Positions 1 to 8,092 of a stretch of DNA of 44,358 bases are shown one piece after another; positions within the stretch are counted from its first letter, which is position 1, and the number at the start of each line of letters is the position of its first letter. Made by a program: the position numbers and the translations under genes. A model generated the notes under the pieces. The model saw nothing but the letters and a program-made list of their open reading frames with translations, was not told the DNA's origin and searched no databases. This stretch comes from Lacticaseibacillus yichunensis (GTDB lineage Bacteria; Bacillota; Bacilli; Lactobacillales; Lactobacillaceae): assembly GCF_003946405.1 (NCBI RefSeq), contig NZ_RHOG01000022.1, positions 1-44,358 of the forward strand, in the 5' to 3' direction.

Positions 1-121
1 CCTCTGCATTCATTATACGACAGTAACGGAACGGTTCCCATGAAAACAAGGCACTTACAAATATTCAGTATCCACTATAAAGGCGAAGTCACACAGGCTC
101 GGAATTGAATTTCAGCCACCC

Positions 122-1108
122 ATGACGAACGAGTACGATTCAGATGGCACACAGTCTAGTGAGACGATCCTGAAGGTCGTCAGGGGACAGAAACTCACCC
201 CAGAAGACGTTCTTAGGGCGCATGGATACGACCCAGAACAATGGCGTATTTCAAATGCGACTTCCAACTATTGGAAGCAGACGCCCGAGGCAACCCTGTA
301 TCAGAGTAAGATTCGGCTGGCACCAAAGGGCGGACTACAGCCCAAGGAACTGTCGGTGATGCTCAATGAAGATGTCACACCGATCAGAGTAACTAATATC
401 AAAGCGGGACGCCATAACTTGGTGATTCCGCTTTTTGATTTACACTTCGGTATCACGACATTGGAGATGTTAAGGCCCAGGCTTAACGATCTGATTGAGA
501 TTATTGGGCGAGGCTACAAGCACGTTGTCATTGAGTTAGGCGGCGACTTGCTTCATTCCGACTTCATGGCGACTACCCAGACGGTCAAAGGCACTCAGCT
601 TGACCACGCGGACACCGTAAAGGCGTGGAGCGAGGCCAAACAGTTTATTGGTGCAATCATACAGGCGTGTCTGCAAAACGCCGCACACGTCTCAATACGA
701 GCAATTGGGGGAAATCATGATTTTGACATGCAATGGGCATTCGTTGATGGCCTGAGTGATCGCTATCCGCAAGTTAGTGTATACAATACCATTGAGTATC
801 GGCAAGCGTTCAGACTTGATCACGTTGGCATTATGATGGCCCACGGCGATACGGCGCTGCGCAAGTTGCCAATGCTATTTGCAACAGAGCATTCAGACAT
901 ATGGGCAAATTCTACATGGCGCGAGGTACATTACGGCCATTTCCATCATGAGGTAGTCGACGACGATAGTGGTGTGATTCTTAGACAGATGGGCACACCC
1001 AAGCCGTCAGACAACTACGAGAAGAAGAACGGCTACACCATGAGCCATAAGTCGTGGAAGGTGTTTGAATACGATGAGAGCAGATTGCGGGTGACGTACG
1101 ATGTCTAA
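122..1108 (+). CDS. Phage metallophosphoesterase (calcineurin-like)
   Basis: A 328-residue protein with the complete motif series of the calcineurin-like metallophosphoesterase fold: DLHFG near residue 106, GGDLLHSD near 140, GGNHDFD near 196, MMAHGD near 239 and YGHFHHE near 272. These residues bind two metal ions, so a phosphodiesterase or nuclease activity on DNA or RNA is expected; the substrate is not visible. It lies at the left edge of the prophage late region, a few genes before the HNH gene and the terminase, where such enzymes often occur in siphophages of lactic acid bacteria. The frame is open from position 44, but no ATG, GTG or TTG codon with a ribosome site occurs before 122. 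The ribosome site at 122 itself is weak, so the start is the least certain part. Confidence 0.85.
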   Translation: MTNEYDSDGTQSSETILKVVRGQKLTPEDVLRAHGYDPEQWRISNATSNYWKQTPEATLYQSKIRLAPKGGLQPKELSVMLNEDVTPIRVTNIKAGRHNLVIPLFDLHFGITTLEMLRPRLNDLIEIIGRGYKHVVIELGGDLLHSDFMATTQTVKGTQLDHADTVKAWSEAKQFIGAIIQACLQNAAHVSIRAIGGNHDFDMQWAFVDGLSDRYPQVSVYNTIEYRQAFRLDHVGIMMAHGDTALRKLPMLFATEHSDIWANSTWREVHYGHFHHEVVDDDSGVILRQMGTPKPSDNYEKKNGYTMSHKSWKVFEYDESRLRVTYDV

Positions 1109-1190
1109 TCGTATGATCCGAACTGACTACGGCTACGTCAGCGGCATAGAGCGATCAATCATTGAGAAACTATCGAGGGAAGAGAAACAC

Positions 1191-1427
1191 ATGCACGCAA
1201 TCATTTATACCAAACCAAACTGTGCCAAGTGTCGCATGACATCCAACCTGCTGTCTCGTGCCATGCCAGTCCAAACAATCATGGCTGACGAACAAGACTA
1301 TGCACGTTTCCGCAAGCAAGGCTACAAGTCTATGCCAGTCGTTACCGTGTACAAGCCAGATGGCACGCGCGATCAATGGTGCGACATGAGGACAGACAAG
1401 ATCAACCAATACAAGGAGGCTGACTAA
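1191..1427 (+). CDS. Glutaredoxin/NrdH-like thioredoxin-fold protein
   Basis: A 78-residue protein beginning MHAIIYTKPNCAKC, with the CxxC redox motif CAKC after the first beta strand and the cis-proline motif SMPVV later. This is the layout of NrdH-type glutaredoxins, small dithiol reductants that serve ribonucleotide reductase or other phage enzymes. An in-frame ATG at 1101 would add 30 residues and overlap the preceding gene by 8 bases. I chose 1191 because a GAGGGAAGAG ribosome site precedes it and because the domain begins there. The next gene starts one base after its stop codon, so the two are probably co-translated. The fold assignment is firm; the partner enzyme is unknown. Confidence 0.75.
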   Translation: MHAIIYTKPNCAKCRMTSNLLSRAMPVQTIMADEQDYARFRKQGYKSMPVVTVYKPDGTRDQWCDMRTDKINQYKEAD

Positions 1428-1428
1428 C

Positions 1429-1593
1429 ATGTACTACTTCGTACTACTGCTGACGCTGATCTTCGTGCTGGCCAAGCTGTTCGGCTTGATCGCATGGAGT
1501 TGGTTACTGGTGTTCGTGCCGCTGATTGCTTGGATCATCTGGATAGTATTCTGGATCGGACTAATTGTCGTCACCGGATTACATGAGGAGTGA
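1429..1593 (+). CDS. Very small phage membrane protein
   Basis: A 54-codon gene starting MYYFVLLLTLIF and ending TGLHEE. It is almost entirely hydrophobic, with two predicted membrane segments (about residues 3-22 and 24-50) and several tryptophans. An AAGGAGG ribosome site lies 8-9 bases before the ATG. It is packed between the stop of the glutaredoxin-like gene (one-base gap) and the start of the HNH gene, whose ribosome site lies inside its last codons. That tight packing and good ribosome site support it as real despite its size. I do not recognise the family and assign no function. Confidence 0.6.
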   Translation: MYYFVLLLTLIFVLAKLFGLIAWSWLLVFVPLIAWIIWIVFWIGLIVVTGLHEE

Positions 1594-1598
1594 CGGCC

Positions 1599-2411
1599 AT
1601 GCCCATGCAAAAGCTGTCCTTCATCAATGGTAAGCCAACGCTTGTGCCAGTCAACCAACGCACGCGGCAATCATCCGACCGCCAATATAATCAGCGTAGG
1701 GCGGACGCCGACAGCGATTACCTGAGCTTCTATCACTCCGCTGCGTGGCTGCATACTCGCAAGCAAGTGCTGATGCGCGACAACTACCTTTGCCAGCGAT
1801 GTGGATTGGAAGCCACGCTGGTTGACCACGTCATCCCCAGCGAAGACGATTGGGAAGACAGACTGAACGTGGACAATCTGGAGGCCCTTTGCAAAGACTG
1901 CCACTACTGGAAGACACGCAGGGAGAATGCTAAGCGGAAGAAGGGAGAGCGACGTGCGATGCGCATCAATGTCATTGCTGGTTATCCCGCAAGTGGGAAG
2001 ACAACATATGTGAGAGATCATTGTGGAAGTCATGACTTGATCTATGACTATGATGCGCTGATGGCGGCGCTCACTGGACAACCGGCGCACACTCACAATA
2101 TAAACGCCCATGACTATGTGCAACTCATCTATGAGATGATGCTTCGTAAGCTCAAGGCAGAGCAGACATTCGACAATGTGTGGATCATCCTGACTTATCC
2201 AGACGACAAGCTCGACAGTCTGCTGGTGAACAGAGATGTTCATCACATTCGATTGACAACATCAAGAGAGATTTGCGTTGCGCGTTTGCGGGAACAAGGA
2301 CGACTCGATGCGATGGAAGCAATCAACAAGGTTGACCAACTTTTGGCCGACGGAAAGTTTGCCGGCTATTCGGCGGGTGGGGATACCCCCCTCGGTTTTG
2401 TCGGGGGTTAG
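1599..2411 (+). CDS. HNH endonuclease fused to a P-loop kinase-like domain
   Basis: About 270 residues with two domains. The first, about residues 25-110, is an HNH nuclease with two zinc cysteine pairs (CQRCG and CKDCH) around a DHVIP motif, then N and LCKDCH in the usual order. The second, about residues 120-245, opens with the Walker A motif GYPASGKTT followed by a YDYDAL acidic motif, like small nucleoside or polynucleotide kinases. HNH proteins next to the terminase genes help cos cleavage and packaging in HK97-like phages, and that is the likely role here. ATG 1599 is preferred to GTG 1590 because GAGGAG lies eight bases upstream. The C-terminus is a short Gly-rich tail encoded by a G/C-run region. 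The role of the kinase-like half is unknown. Confidence 0.8.
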   Translation: MPMQKLSFINGKPTLVPVNQRTRQSSDRQYNQRRADADSDYLSFYHSAAWLHTRKQVLMRDNYLCQRCGLEATLVDHVIPSEDDWEDRLNVDNLEALCKDCHYWKTRRENAKRKKGERRAMRINVIAGYPASGKTTYVRDHCGSHDLIYDYDALMAALTGQPAHTHNINAHDYVQLIYEMMLRKLKAEQTFDNVWIILTYPDDKLDSLLVNRDVHHIRLTTSREICVARLREQGRLDAMEAINKVDQLLADGKFAGYSAGGDTPLGFVGG

Positions 2412-2523
2412 GTCTGTTCGGTCTCTTGAACGGCCGTCCTATTTTTCTCGTCCCATTTTCTATCCATTTTATAGGCTAAAGTGGAGTGCTGCACCCTATT
2501 TATGAAAAAGGGGGTGACGTGGT
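2412..2523 (+). other. Noncoding gap before terS; possible cos region
   Basis: No gene fits here. Just before it, inside the end of the HNH/P-loop gene, runs of G and C (2379-2407) can form competing hairpins (GGGG/CCCC and CCCCC/GGGGG). The gap ends with the ribosome site GGGGGTGAC of the small terminase gene. In cos-type HK97-like phages the cohesive-end site usually lies close to the HNH and terS genes, so this is a reasonable place for it. No cos sequence can be proven from the sequence alone. Confidence 0.25.
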
Positions 2524-2979
2524 ATGGCAGGAAAATATAAAGTTTTGAGCCAAAGCAAGGGCAATCTGACTAAGCTCCAGCAGGAAGCCAAGGTACAAGC
2601 GGAGTTCCTGGCGGCAGACGGATTGCCGGAATTGCAGAAGACGCCACCAAGTCATCTCGACCCCCTGGCGAAGCAAGAATATCGCCGCATAGTGGAGAGC
2701 ATTGGCCAACTTCCGCTGCGAAACCTCGACCGTGGGGAGCTGGAGAATTATTGCACGTGGTATTCGGTATATAAAAACACATCAACGCGGATGAAGCAGG
2801 CCATGGCGGTGGGGGATGAAGAGCAATACTTTGCTTATGTGGGTATCCTGAACAAGGCGACCGCCGCAATTAAAGGATTAGCGAGTGACCTCGGTTTATC
2901 CGTGAACAGCCGCATGGCAATGAATATGCCTAAGACTGAGGAACAGAAACGGAAGTCACTCAAGGAGGTGTTCGGATGA
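2524..2979 (+). CDS. terS: Terminase small subunit (P27 family)
   Basis: A 151-residue protein recognisable as the P27-type small terminase. It has a basic, glutamine-rich N-terminus, the HLDPLAKQEYRRI segment, the LGLSVNSRMAMN segment that ends the helical region, and a Lys-rich tail. In the packaging motor the small subunit binds the cos or pac site and delivers DNA to the large subunit. The stop codon overlaps the next start (ATGA at 2976-2979), which couples translation to the large subunit. The ribosome site GGGGGTGAC precedes the ATG. Confidence 0.9.
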   Translation: MAGKYKVLSQSKGNLTKLQQEAKVQAEFLAADGLPELQKTPPSHLDPLAKQEYRRIVESIGQLPLRNLDRGELENYCTWYSVYKNTSTRMKQAMAVGDEEQYFAYVGILNKATAAIKGLASDLGLSVNSRMAMNMPKTEEQKRKSLKEVFG

Positions 2980-4682
2980 CATTCAAAGACCCGTTGCCGT
3001 CATTTGTGGGGCGGGTGCTGAGTGGGGAGCTGCTGACATCGAAGGCAGTCCTTCAAGCCGTCCAACGCCACAAAGAAGACTTGAAACGGACCGACTGGCG
3101 TTGGATCTATGACGCCGAGTTGGCTGGCAAGGCCGTCGCATTCATGGAGATGCTGCCCGAGCCTAAGACTGGCAAGCCGACACCGCTCGCGCCGTTCCAG
3201 AAGTTCATCATTGGCAGCTTATATGGCTGGGTAGACAAGGACGACAACACCGTGCGCCGGTTCACTGACGCGTTTATTTCTATGGCTCGGAAAAACGGGA
3301 AGAGTTTGCTCATTTCTGGCGTCATCACCTATGAGTTTCTGTTCGGCAAAAATCCTGAGCGCAAGCGGCAACTATACACCGCCGCGAACGACCGCAAGCA
3401 GGCCGGCATCGTGTTCGGCATGGTCAAGGACCGCATCAAAGCGTTGTGCCGCAAAGATTCTGATATTAATCAGATGGTTAAGATCACTCGCGATGAGATC
3501 GTTAATCTCGACGATGGCTCGATTATCCGCTCATTCTCGCGTGACGCTGGCCTGGTCGATGGCTATGAGCCACACGTTGCCGTTGTGGATGAATATGCCA
3601 ACGCCAAGACAACCGATATGCTCGAGACGCTCGCGTCTGGCCAACTGTTGTTGCCTAGTTACCTCACGTTCATCATCTCCACCGCTGGGTTTGACATGAA
3701 CGTGCCCATGTACACGCAGAATTATCCCTATGCGAAGAAGGTGCTGGCTGGGGATGAGACAAACGACCGCTACTTTGCGTTTATCGCGGAGATGGACGGC
3801 ATCGAAGAGGTCGATGACCCTGTGCTATGGATCAAAGCAAACCCGTTGCTGGACGTCCCCGCGTTGCATGACCAGATAACCGATTATCTAACTGGCAGGC
3901 TCAAGGCCGCTCGCGCTGATGGCACAATTAACTCAAAGCTAATCAAAAATTGGAACATCTGGCGGCAAGCAACCGAAGACAGCTATATCGACACCGAAGT
4001 CTGGAGTAACTCACAAGGCGATGCGCCAAGCATCCACGGTGCACGTGCGTGGCTCGGCATTGACGTTGGCCGCGTGGGCGATTTGTTCGCCATCACGTGG
4101 CTCATCCCACAAGAGGGCAGTTGGTGGCTCGACGGTTATGCATTCGTTGGTAGCCGCGATGGCATCGACAACAAGCAGAAGACTGACCGCATCGACTACA
4201 TCGGCGCGGCAAACGCTGGTGAAGCAGAGGTGTCAACGCTGGAGTCTGGCATTATCGACAACGACCGCGTTTATGAGTGGCTCGCAGGCTTCATCGAAGA
4301 CAATGAGCTTGACGTTCAAGGAATTATGTATGATCCGTATCAATTTGGCCCATTGCTGACCATGATTGAGAAGAATCATCCCGAGTGGCCAATGGTCGAA
4401 GTTAGGCAGGGCACACTCACACTGTCCATGCCGACCAAGCAATTCAGAATGGACTTAATCTCTGGCAAGATAAAGCACTCCGCAAACCGCATCATGCGTG
4501 CGGCCGCAATGAATGCCGTGCTGATGAGTGACAACAACGGTGTGCGCATCAACAAGAACCGCTACACGAACAAGATTGACATGCTGGACGCGGCGCTGGA
4601 TGCCTACGCCGTGGCATTCCGCACTGACATTGATGATTATCTGGACGATGACCGCGTGTTTAGCGATGACTTCGGCTTCTAG
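2976..4682 (+). CDS. terL: Terminase large subunit
   Basis: A 568-residue protein of normal length for the P27-associated large terminase family. The ATPase half has the Walker A-like motif ARKNGKS near residue 110 and the Walker B motif VAVVDEY near residue 203. The nuclease half has an RNase H-type acidic start (GIDVGRVGDL near residue 363), a central MYDPYQF aspartate and a final DMLDAALDAYA motif near residue 540. It translocates DNA into the prohead and cuts concatemers at cos. It overlaps the small subunit gene by four bases and is followed closely by DUF1056 and portal genes. Confidence 0.96.
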   Translation: MTFKDPLPSFVGRVLSGELLTSKAVLQAVQRHKEDLKRTDWRWIYDAELAGKAVAFMEMLPEPKTGKPTPLAPFQKFIIGSLYGWVDKDDNTVRRFTDAFISMARKNGKSLLISGVITYEFLFGKNPERKRQLYTAANDRKQAGIVFGMVKDRIKALCRKDSDINQMVKITRDEIVNLDDGSIIRSFSRDAGLVDGYEPHVAVVDEYANAKTTDMLETLASGQLLLPSYLTFIISTAGFDMNVPMYTQNYPYAKKVLAGDETNDRYFAFIAEMDGIEEVDDPVLWIKANPLLDVPALHDQITDYLTGRLKAARADGTINSKLIKNWNIWRQATEDSYIDTEVWSNSQGDAPSIHGARAWLGIDVGRVGDLFAITWLIPQEGSWWLDGYAFVGSRDGIDNKQKTDRIDYIGAANAGEAEVSTLESGIIDNDRVYEWLAGFIEDNELDVQGIMYDPYQFGPLLTMIEKNHPEWPMVEVRQGTLTLSMPTKQFRMDLISGKIKHSANRIMRAAAMNAVLMSDNNGVRINKNRYTNKIDMLDAALDAYAVAFRTDIDDYLDDDRVFSDDFGF

Positions 4683-4693
4683 GGGGATGAATA

Positions 4694-4876
4694 ATGGCAA
4701 ATTTAATCAAATTAATCGTCCTAAACGCGCCGGCAATCGTCCTGATTGCTGGTTTTTTATTGCTCGCGGCGGCAGGCTTTTCGGTGAGTTTGACAGTGGG
4801 GTTGGCCGTTTCTGGCCTATTGATGGTCATTTTGGCCGTTATCTTGATGATTCCTGACGGGAAAGGAGGTGATTAA
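4694..4876 (+). CDS. DUF1056-type small phage membrane protein
   Basis: A 60-residue protein with two hydrophobic segments (about residues 8-28 and 32-54) ending in the polar tail DGKGGD. Small two-helix proteins of the DUF1056 family commonly sit between the large terminase and portal genes in phages of lactic acid bacteria; position and size match, and the family name is my inference from that. The function is not established. A GGGGGATGA ribosome site precedes ATG 4694, and the stop codon directly abuts the TTG start of the portal gene. Confidence 0.7.
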   Translation: MANLIKLIVLNAPAIVLIAGFLLLAAAGFSVSLTVGLAVSGLLMVILAVILMIPDGKGGD

Positions 4877-6118
4877 TTGAGACTATTTAGAAGTTTGGAC
4901 TATGCAACTGATGCAGACCCAAATTGGGCTGGCTCACTGCTTGCAGATGGGACACTGCCGTCATTCCGTGGTGGTTATGTGGGCATCAGTGCGCTTCGCA
5001 ACAGTGACGTGCTGACCGCCGTGTCCATCATTGCGGGGGATGTGGCACGGTTCCCCATGATTGTGGAAGACAAGGCAAAAGAGACCATCGTGCCGCTCGA
5101 AAATGTCGAATATCTGCTGAACACAAAGGTCAATGGCCGGCTATCTGCTTATCAGTGGCGCTTTGCGATGACTGTGAACGCCATTTTGACCGGCAACTCA
5201 TATTCCCGCATCGTGCGCGACCCGCTGACCAATGAACCGTCAATGCTCGAGTTTTATGCGCCGTCGCAGACTGAGGTCGACACAACAGACCCGAATCACG
5301 TTGTCTATCGCTTCACGCCATATAACAGCGGATACACCATCGTTTGTCAGCAAGAAGACGTTCTTCATTGGAAGTTCTTCAGCTATGACACATTCACTGG
5401 CCGTTCGCCGCTTCTATCGCTCGGCGATGAGATTAAACTGCAAGAGCAGGGCATTGGGACGCTCAAGTCATTCTTTGGCGGGGGCCTCAAGGGGTCAGTG
5501 CTCAAGGCTAAAGGCAAGTTGTCTGCTGATGCTCGCAAGAAGATGCGTGAAGACTTTGAACGCGCCCAATCTGGAGCCGCCTCGGGTGCACCAGTGGTGG
5601 TAGATGACACCGTGGAGTATCAACCGCTCGAAGTGGACACCAGCGTGCTGAACCTCATCACATCGAACAATTATTCCACCTCACAGATTGCAAAAGCCTT
5701 GCGCGTGCCAGCTTATCGACTGGCGCAAAACAGCCCGAACCAGTCCGTTAAGCAGTTGTCTGATGACTACATCGTCAACGATATGCCGTTCTATTTTGAG
5801 CCAATCACCACCGAGGCCGAGATGAAGCTGCTTGATGATGAGCAGCGACACAAATTCAAGATTGAGTTTGACACGTCCAAGGTGTCGGGGCCGAGCGTGC
5901 AAGACGTGGCGTCAATGAAGACCAACGGCATCATCGTCGGTAACGAGGCGCGCCAGAAGCTCGGCATGAAGTCGATTGATAACCCCGACATGAATCGGCT
6001 CGAGAGCAATCTCAACACTATTTGGCTCGACCAACGTGCAGCCTATCAAGCCGCTAAGGCGGCAACGAAAGGAGGTGATGCACATGAAGGAAATTCGCAT
6101 GATGACAACGCCGATTGA
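4877..6118 (+). CDS. Portal protein (HK97 family)
   Basis: A 413-residue protein with hallmarks of HK97-type portals: the opening SALRNSDVLTAVSIIAGDVA, the WRFAMTVNAILTGNSY segment, the SPLLSLG motif and the VPAYRLA...NQSVKQL region. It forms the dodecameric ring at the capsid vertex through which DNA enters and leaves. It starts at TTG, supported by a near-perfect AAAGGAGGTGAT ribosome site placed over the end of the previous gene. The 3' end overlaps the protease gene by 35 bases, and a second strong ribosome site for the protease lies within the portal coding sequence. Confidence 0.95.
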   Translation: MRLFRSLDYATDADPNWAGSLLADGTLPSFRGGYVGISALRNSDVLTAVSIIAGDVARFPMIVEDKAKETIVPLENVEYLLNTKVNGRLSAYQWRFAMTVNAILTGNSYSRIVRDPLTNEPSMLEFYAPSQTEVDTTDPNHVVYRFTPYNSGYTIVCQQEDVLHWKFFSYDTFTGRSPLLSLGDEIKLQEQGIGTLKSFFGGGLKGSVLKAKGKLSADARKKMREDFERAQSGAASGAPVVVDDTVEYQPLEVDTSVLNLITSNNYSTSQIAKALRVPAYRLAQNSPNQSVKQLSDDYIVNDMPFYFEPITTEAEMKLLDDEQRHKFKIEFDTSKVSGPSVQDVASMKTNGIIVGNEARQKLGMKSIDNPDMNRLESNLNTIWLDQRAAYQAAKAATKGGDAHEGNSHDDNAD

Positions 6119-6707
6119 GCTGCGTGATGCCGAAGAAGGCAAATCGCAGGCCATCACCGGCTATGCGCTGAAGTTTAATCGTCAATCTGACCCGCTCGGC
6201 TACGGCGACTATCGGTTCCGCGAGACCATCGACCCGCACGCACTCGACAATGCCGACCTGTCTAACGTGGTTGCGTTGTTTAACCATGACCAGTCGCAAG
6301 TGTTAGGCCGCACGGGCATTAATCTCACATTGACCGTGGATGAAGTTGGCTTGCGTTATGAGCTGACACCGCTTGACACGCAGCTTAGCCACGATCTGGT
6401 GGAGAATATCCGCTCCGGTGTTGTCTCGCAGTCCAGCTTCGCTTTCACAATCCCAGATGACACCGACGCTGACAAGTGGACACGTGACGGGGATGCTGAG
6501 GCACCTTATAACCGGCTCATCCGGTCAATCGACCACATTTATGACGTGTCTCCGGTGACTACGCCAGCCTATCCTGACACAGAGGTCAAGGTGGGTGCAC
6601 GATCACTCGAAGAGATCAACAAACTTGACCAGCCGCCGAAGTGGCAAGAAGACCGCGATGCACTGGTCAAGCAGTTAAAACGTGAACAAATCACTGAAGG
6701 CCTATAA
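6084..6707 (+). CDS. Prohead/head maturation protease (HK97 gp4-like)
   Basis: A 207-residue U35-family serine protease. Diagnostic segments are the start with GYALKFNRQS, FNHDQSQVLGRT with the catalytic histidine, the serine region GVVSQSSFAF, and VSPVTTPAYPDTEV near the end of the domain. It cleaves the delta domain of the capsid protein during maturation. ATG 6084 is chosen because GGAGGTGATGCAC precedes it; upstream in-frame ATGs would lie deep inside the portal gene without a ribosome site. The next gene, the capsid protein, begins 31 bases after its stop. Confidence 0.92.
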   Translation: MKEIRMMTTPIELRDAEEGKSQAITGYALKFNRQSDPLGYGDYRFRETIDPHALDNADLSNVVALFNHDQSQVLGRTGINLTLTVDEVGLRYELTPLDTQLSHDLVENIRSGVVSQSSFAFTIPDDTDADKWTRDGDAEAPYNRLIRSIDHIYDVSPVTTPAYPDTEVKVGARSLEEINKLDQPPKWQEDRDALVKQLKREQITEGL

Positions 6708-6738
6708 AGGGGCCTTTTTTAATTAGGAGGAAACAAGT

Positions 6739-7896
6739 ATGACTTTAGACGAAAAGCTCGCCGCACTGCGTAAACAGCTCGACGAAAAGCGGGCGGCACT
6801 GCCTGCTATGAAGGAAGAAGTGCGCTCGTTGGCTGAAAAGGCCGAGAGCGAAGAAGATTTTAAGGCGGCACAAGACAAGCGTTCTGCTGTCGAAGCCGCA
6901 GAGAAGGAAATTAATGACATGGAAGGCAAGCGCTCTTTGTACGAAATGGCGCTAAAGGGTGAACAAGTACCGGCGAAGGTGGCACCAGCGACTGAAGACC
7001 GCCGTAAGGAAGTTAATGACTTCATCCGCGCAAAGGACTTGAGCAAGTCTATGACTATTAGTCTGCGTGAAGACGCCGTTGTGTCCGAGACAGCAGCTGA
7101 CAATGGCATCAAGTCTGCGGACAATACGCTGACTATTCCCATTGCCCAAACTTATGTGCCACAACGCGAACTTGAGACCGTTAGCGACCTCAAGCCATTC
7201 ACGCACGTAATCGCGGCAAAAACAGCTAGCGGCACATATCCAATTCTGAAAAATGTGGATGGCGTGCTTCACGAAGTTGCTGAGCTGGAAAAAAATCCGG
7301 CACTGGCCAAGCCAGAATTCTCCAAAGTTGACTGGAAGATTGGCACCTATCGTGGCTCCATTCCTATCTCTCAGGAAGACATCGACGACAGTGCCGCTGA
7401 CTTAGTTGGCATCGTTGCCGAAAATGGCCGCCAGTTGAAGCGAAGCACCGCCAATAGTGTCATTTTGGCAGCATTCAAGACGCTCACCGCGAAGACAGTC
7501 TCCACCGTTGATGACCTCAAGCATATCATTAACATCGACCTCGACCCGGCTTATAACCGCGCATTGATCGCATCTCAGACTTTCTACAACTTCTTGGACA
7601 CCATCAAGGATGGCAACGGCCGTCATCTGCTGCACGATGACATCACCAGCGCTTCCGGCAAGTCTATCTTGGGGATGCCAGTTGTTGTTGTGTCTGACAA
7701 GTCCTTTGGTGCTGGCAATGCGTTCTTGGGTGATGTCAGCCGCGCCATTCTGTTCGCTGACCGGGCCGATCTCGACATTCAGTGGGTGGACAATGATGTC
7801 TATGGCAAGTACCTGCGCGCTGGGATGCGGTTTGGCGTTGCGGTTGCTGACAAGAATGCCGGTTTCTTCTTGACCTATGTTGACCCAAAAGCGTAA
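6739..7896 (+). CDS. Major capsid protein (HK97 gp5 family), unshifted product
   Basis: A 385-residue HK97-fold capsid subunit. Residues 1 to about 100 are a charged coiled coil (the delta, scaffold-like domain), and the shell domain follows, with LTIPIAQTYVPQ, the GSIPISQEDIDDSAAD segment and a C-terminal AVADKNAGFFLTYVDPKA. The gene has an AGGAGG ribosome site. The zero-frame stop TAA lies two codons after a CCCAAAA heptamer, so a fraction of ribosomes should shift and make the longer form described separately. The prohead protease just upstream is expected to remove the delta domain. Confidence 0.95.
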   Translation: MTLDEKLAALRKQLDEKRAALPAMKEEVRSLAEKAESEEDFKAAQDKRSAVEAAEKEINDMEGKRSLYEMALKGEQVPAKVAPATEDRRKEVNDFIRAKDLSKSMTISLREDAVVSETAADNGIKSADNTLTIPIAQTYVPQRELETVSDLKPFTHVIAAKTASGTYPILKNVDGVLHEVAELEKNPALAKPEFSKVDWKIGTYRGSIPISQEDIDDSAADLVGIVAENGRQLKRSTANSVILAAFKTLTAKTVSTVDDLKHIINIDLDPAYNRALIASQTFYNFLDTIKDGNGRHLLHDDITSASGKSILGMPVVVVSDKSFGAGNAFLGDVSRAILFADRADLDIQWVDNDVYGKYLRAGMRFGVAVADKNAGFFLTYVDPKA

Positions 7897-8081
7897 CGCC
7901 GTCCGAGAATGACGGCGGCGACACCACCACAACTCCGGATACGTTCGACCCCGCTGGCAGTGTGAAGCCGACTGACGCCCAGACCGTGGCCGACATCACG
8001 GCGTGGCTTGACGCCCAAGGCATCGACCACACCGGCAAGACGCTGAAGGCTGACCTGTTGGCACTTGTGCCGGCTGAATAA
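6739..8081 (+). CDS. Major capsid protein, -1 frameshift product with HeH/LEM-like C-terminal extension
   Basis: A -1 shift at 7884-7890 after codon 384 would add 63 residues and give a 447-residue protein. The added part begins SVTPSENDGGDTTTTPD, an acidic threonine-rich linker, and continues with VADITAWLDAQGIDHTGKT and LKADLLALV, which resembles the short HeH/LEM helix-extension-helix domain. The extension frame is open to TAA 8079-8081 and has no start codon or ribosome site of its own, while its amino-acid sequence is clearly domain-like. Phage A2 of L. casei is known to make a second essential head protein in this way. Shift frequency cannot be judged from the sequence. Confidence 0.85.
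7884..7917 (+). promoter_or_regulatory. -1 ribosomal frameshift signal in capsid gene
   Basis: The slippery heptamer C CCA AAA (7884-7890) is in register with the capsid frame. After a 6-base spacer, a 7-bp perfect hairpin follows: arms 7897-7903 (CGCCGTC) and 7911-7917 (GACGGCG), loop CGAGAAT. Heptamer, spacer length and stem meet the standard requirements for programmed -1 frameshifting, and the -1 frame encodes a plausible domain. Confidence 0.88.
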
Positions 8082-8092
8082 GGAGGCGCGCC

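Noticed and set aside
7897-8092. Independent gene between capsid and connector genes
   Set aside because: The only protein-like frame there has no start codon or ribosome site; it is explained as the -1 frameshift extension of the capsid protein.
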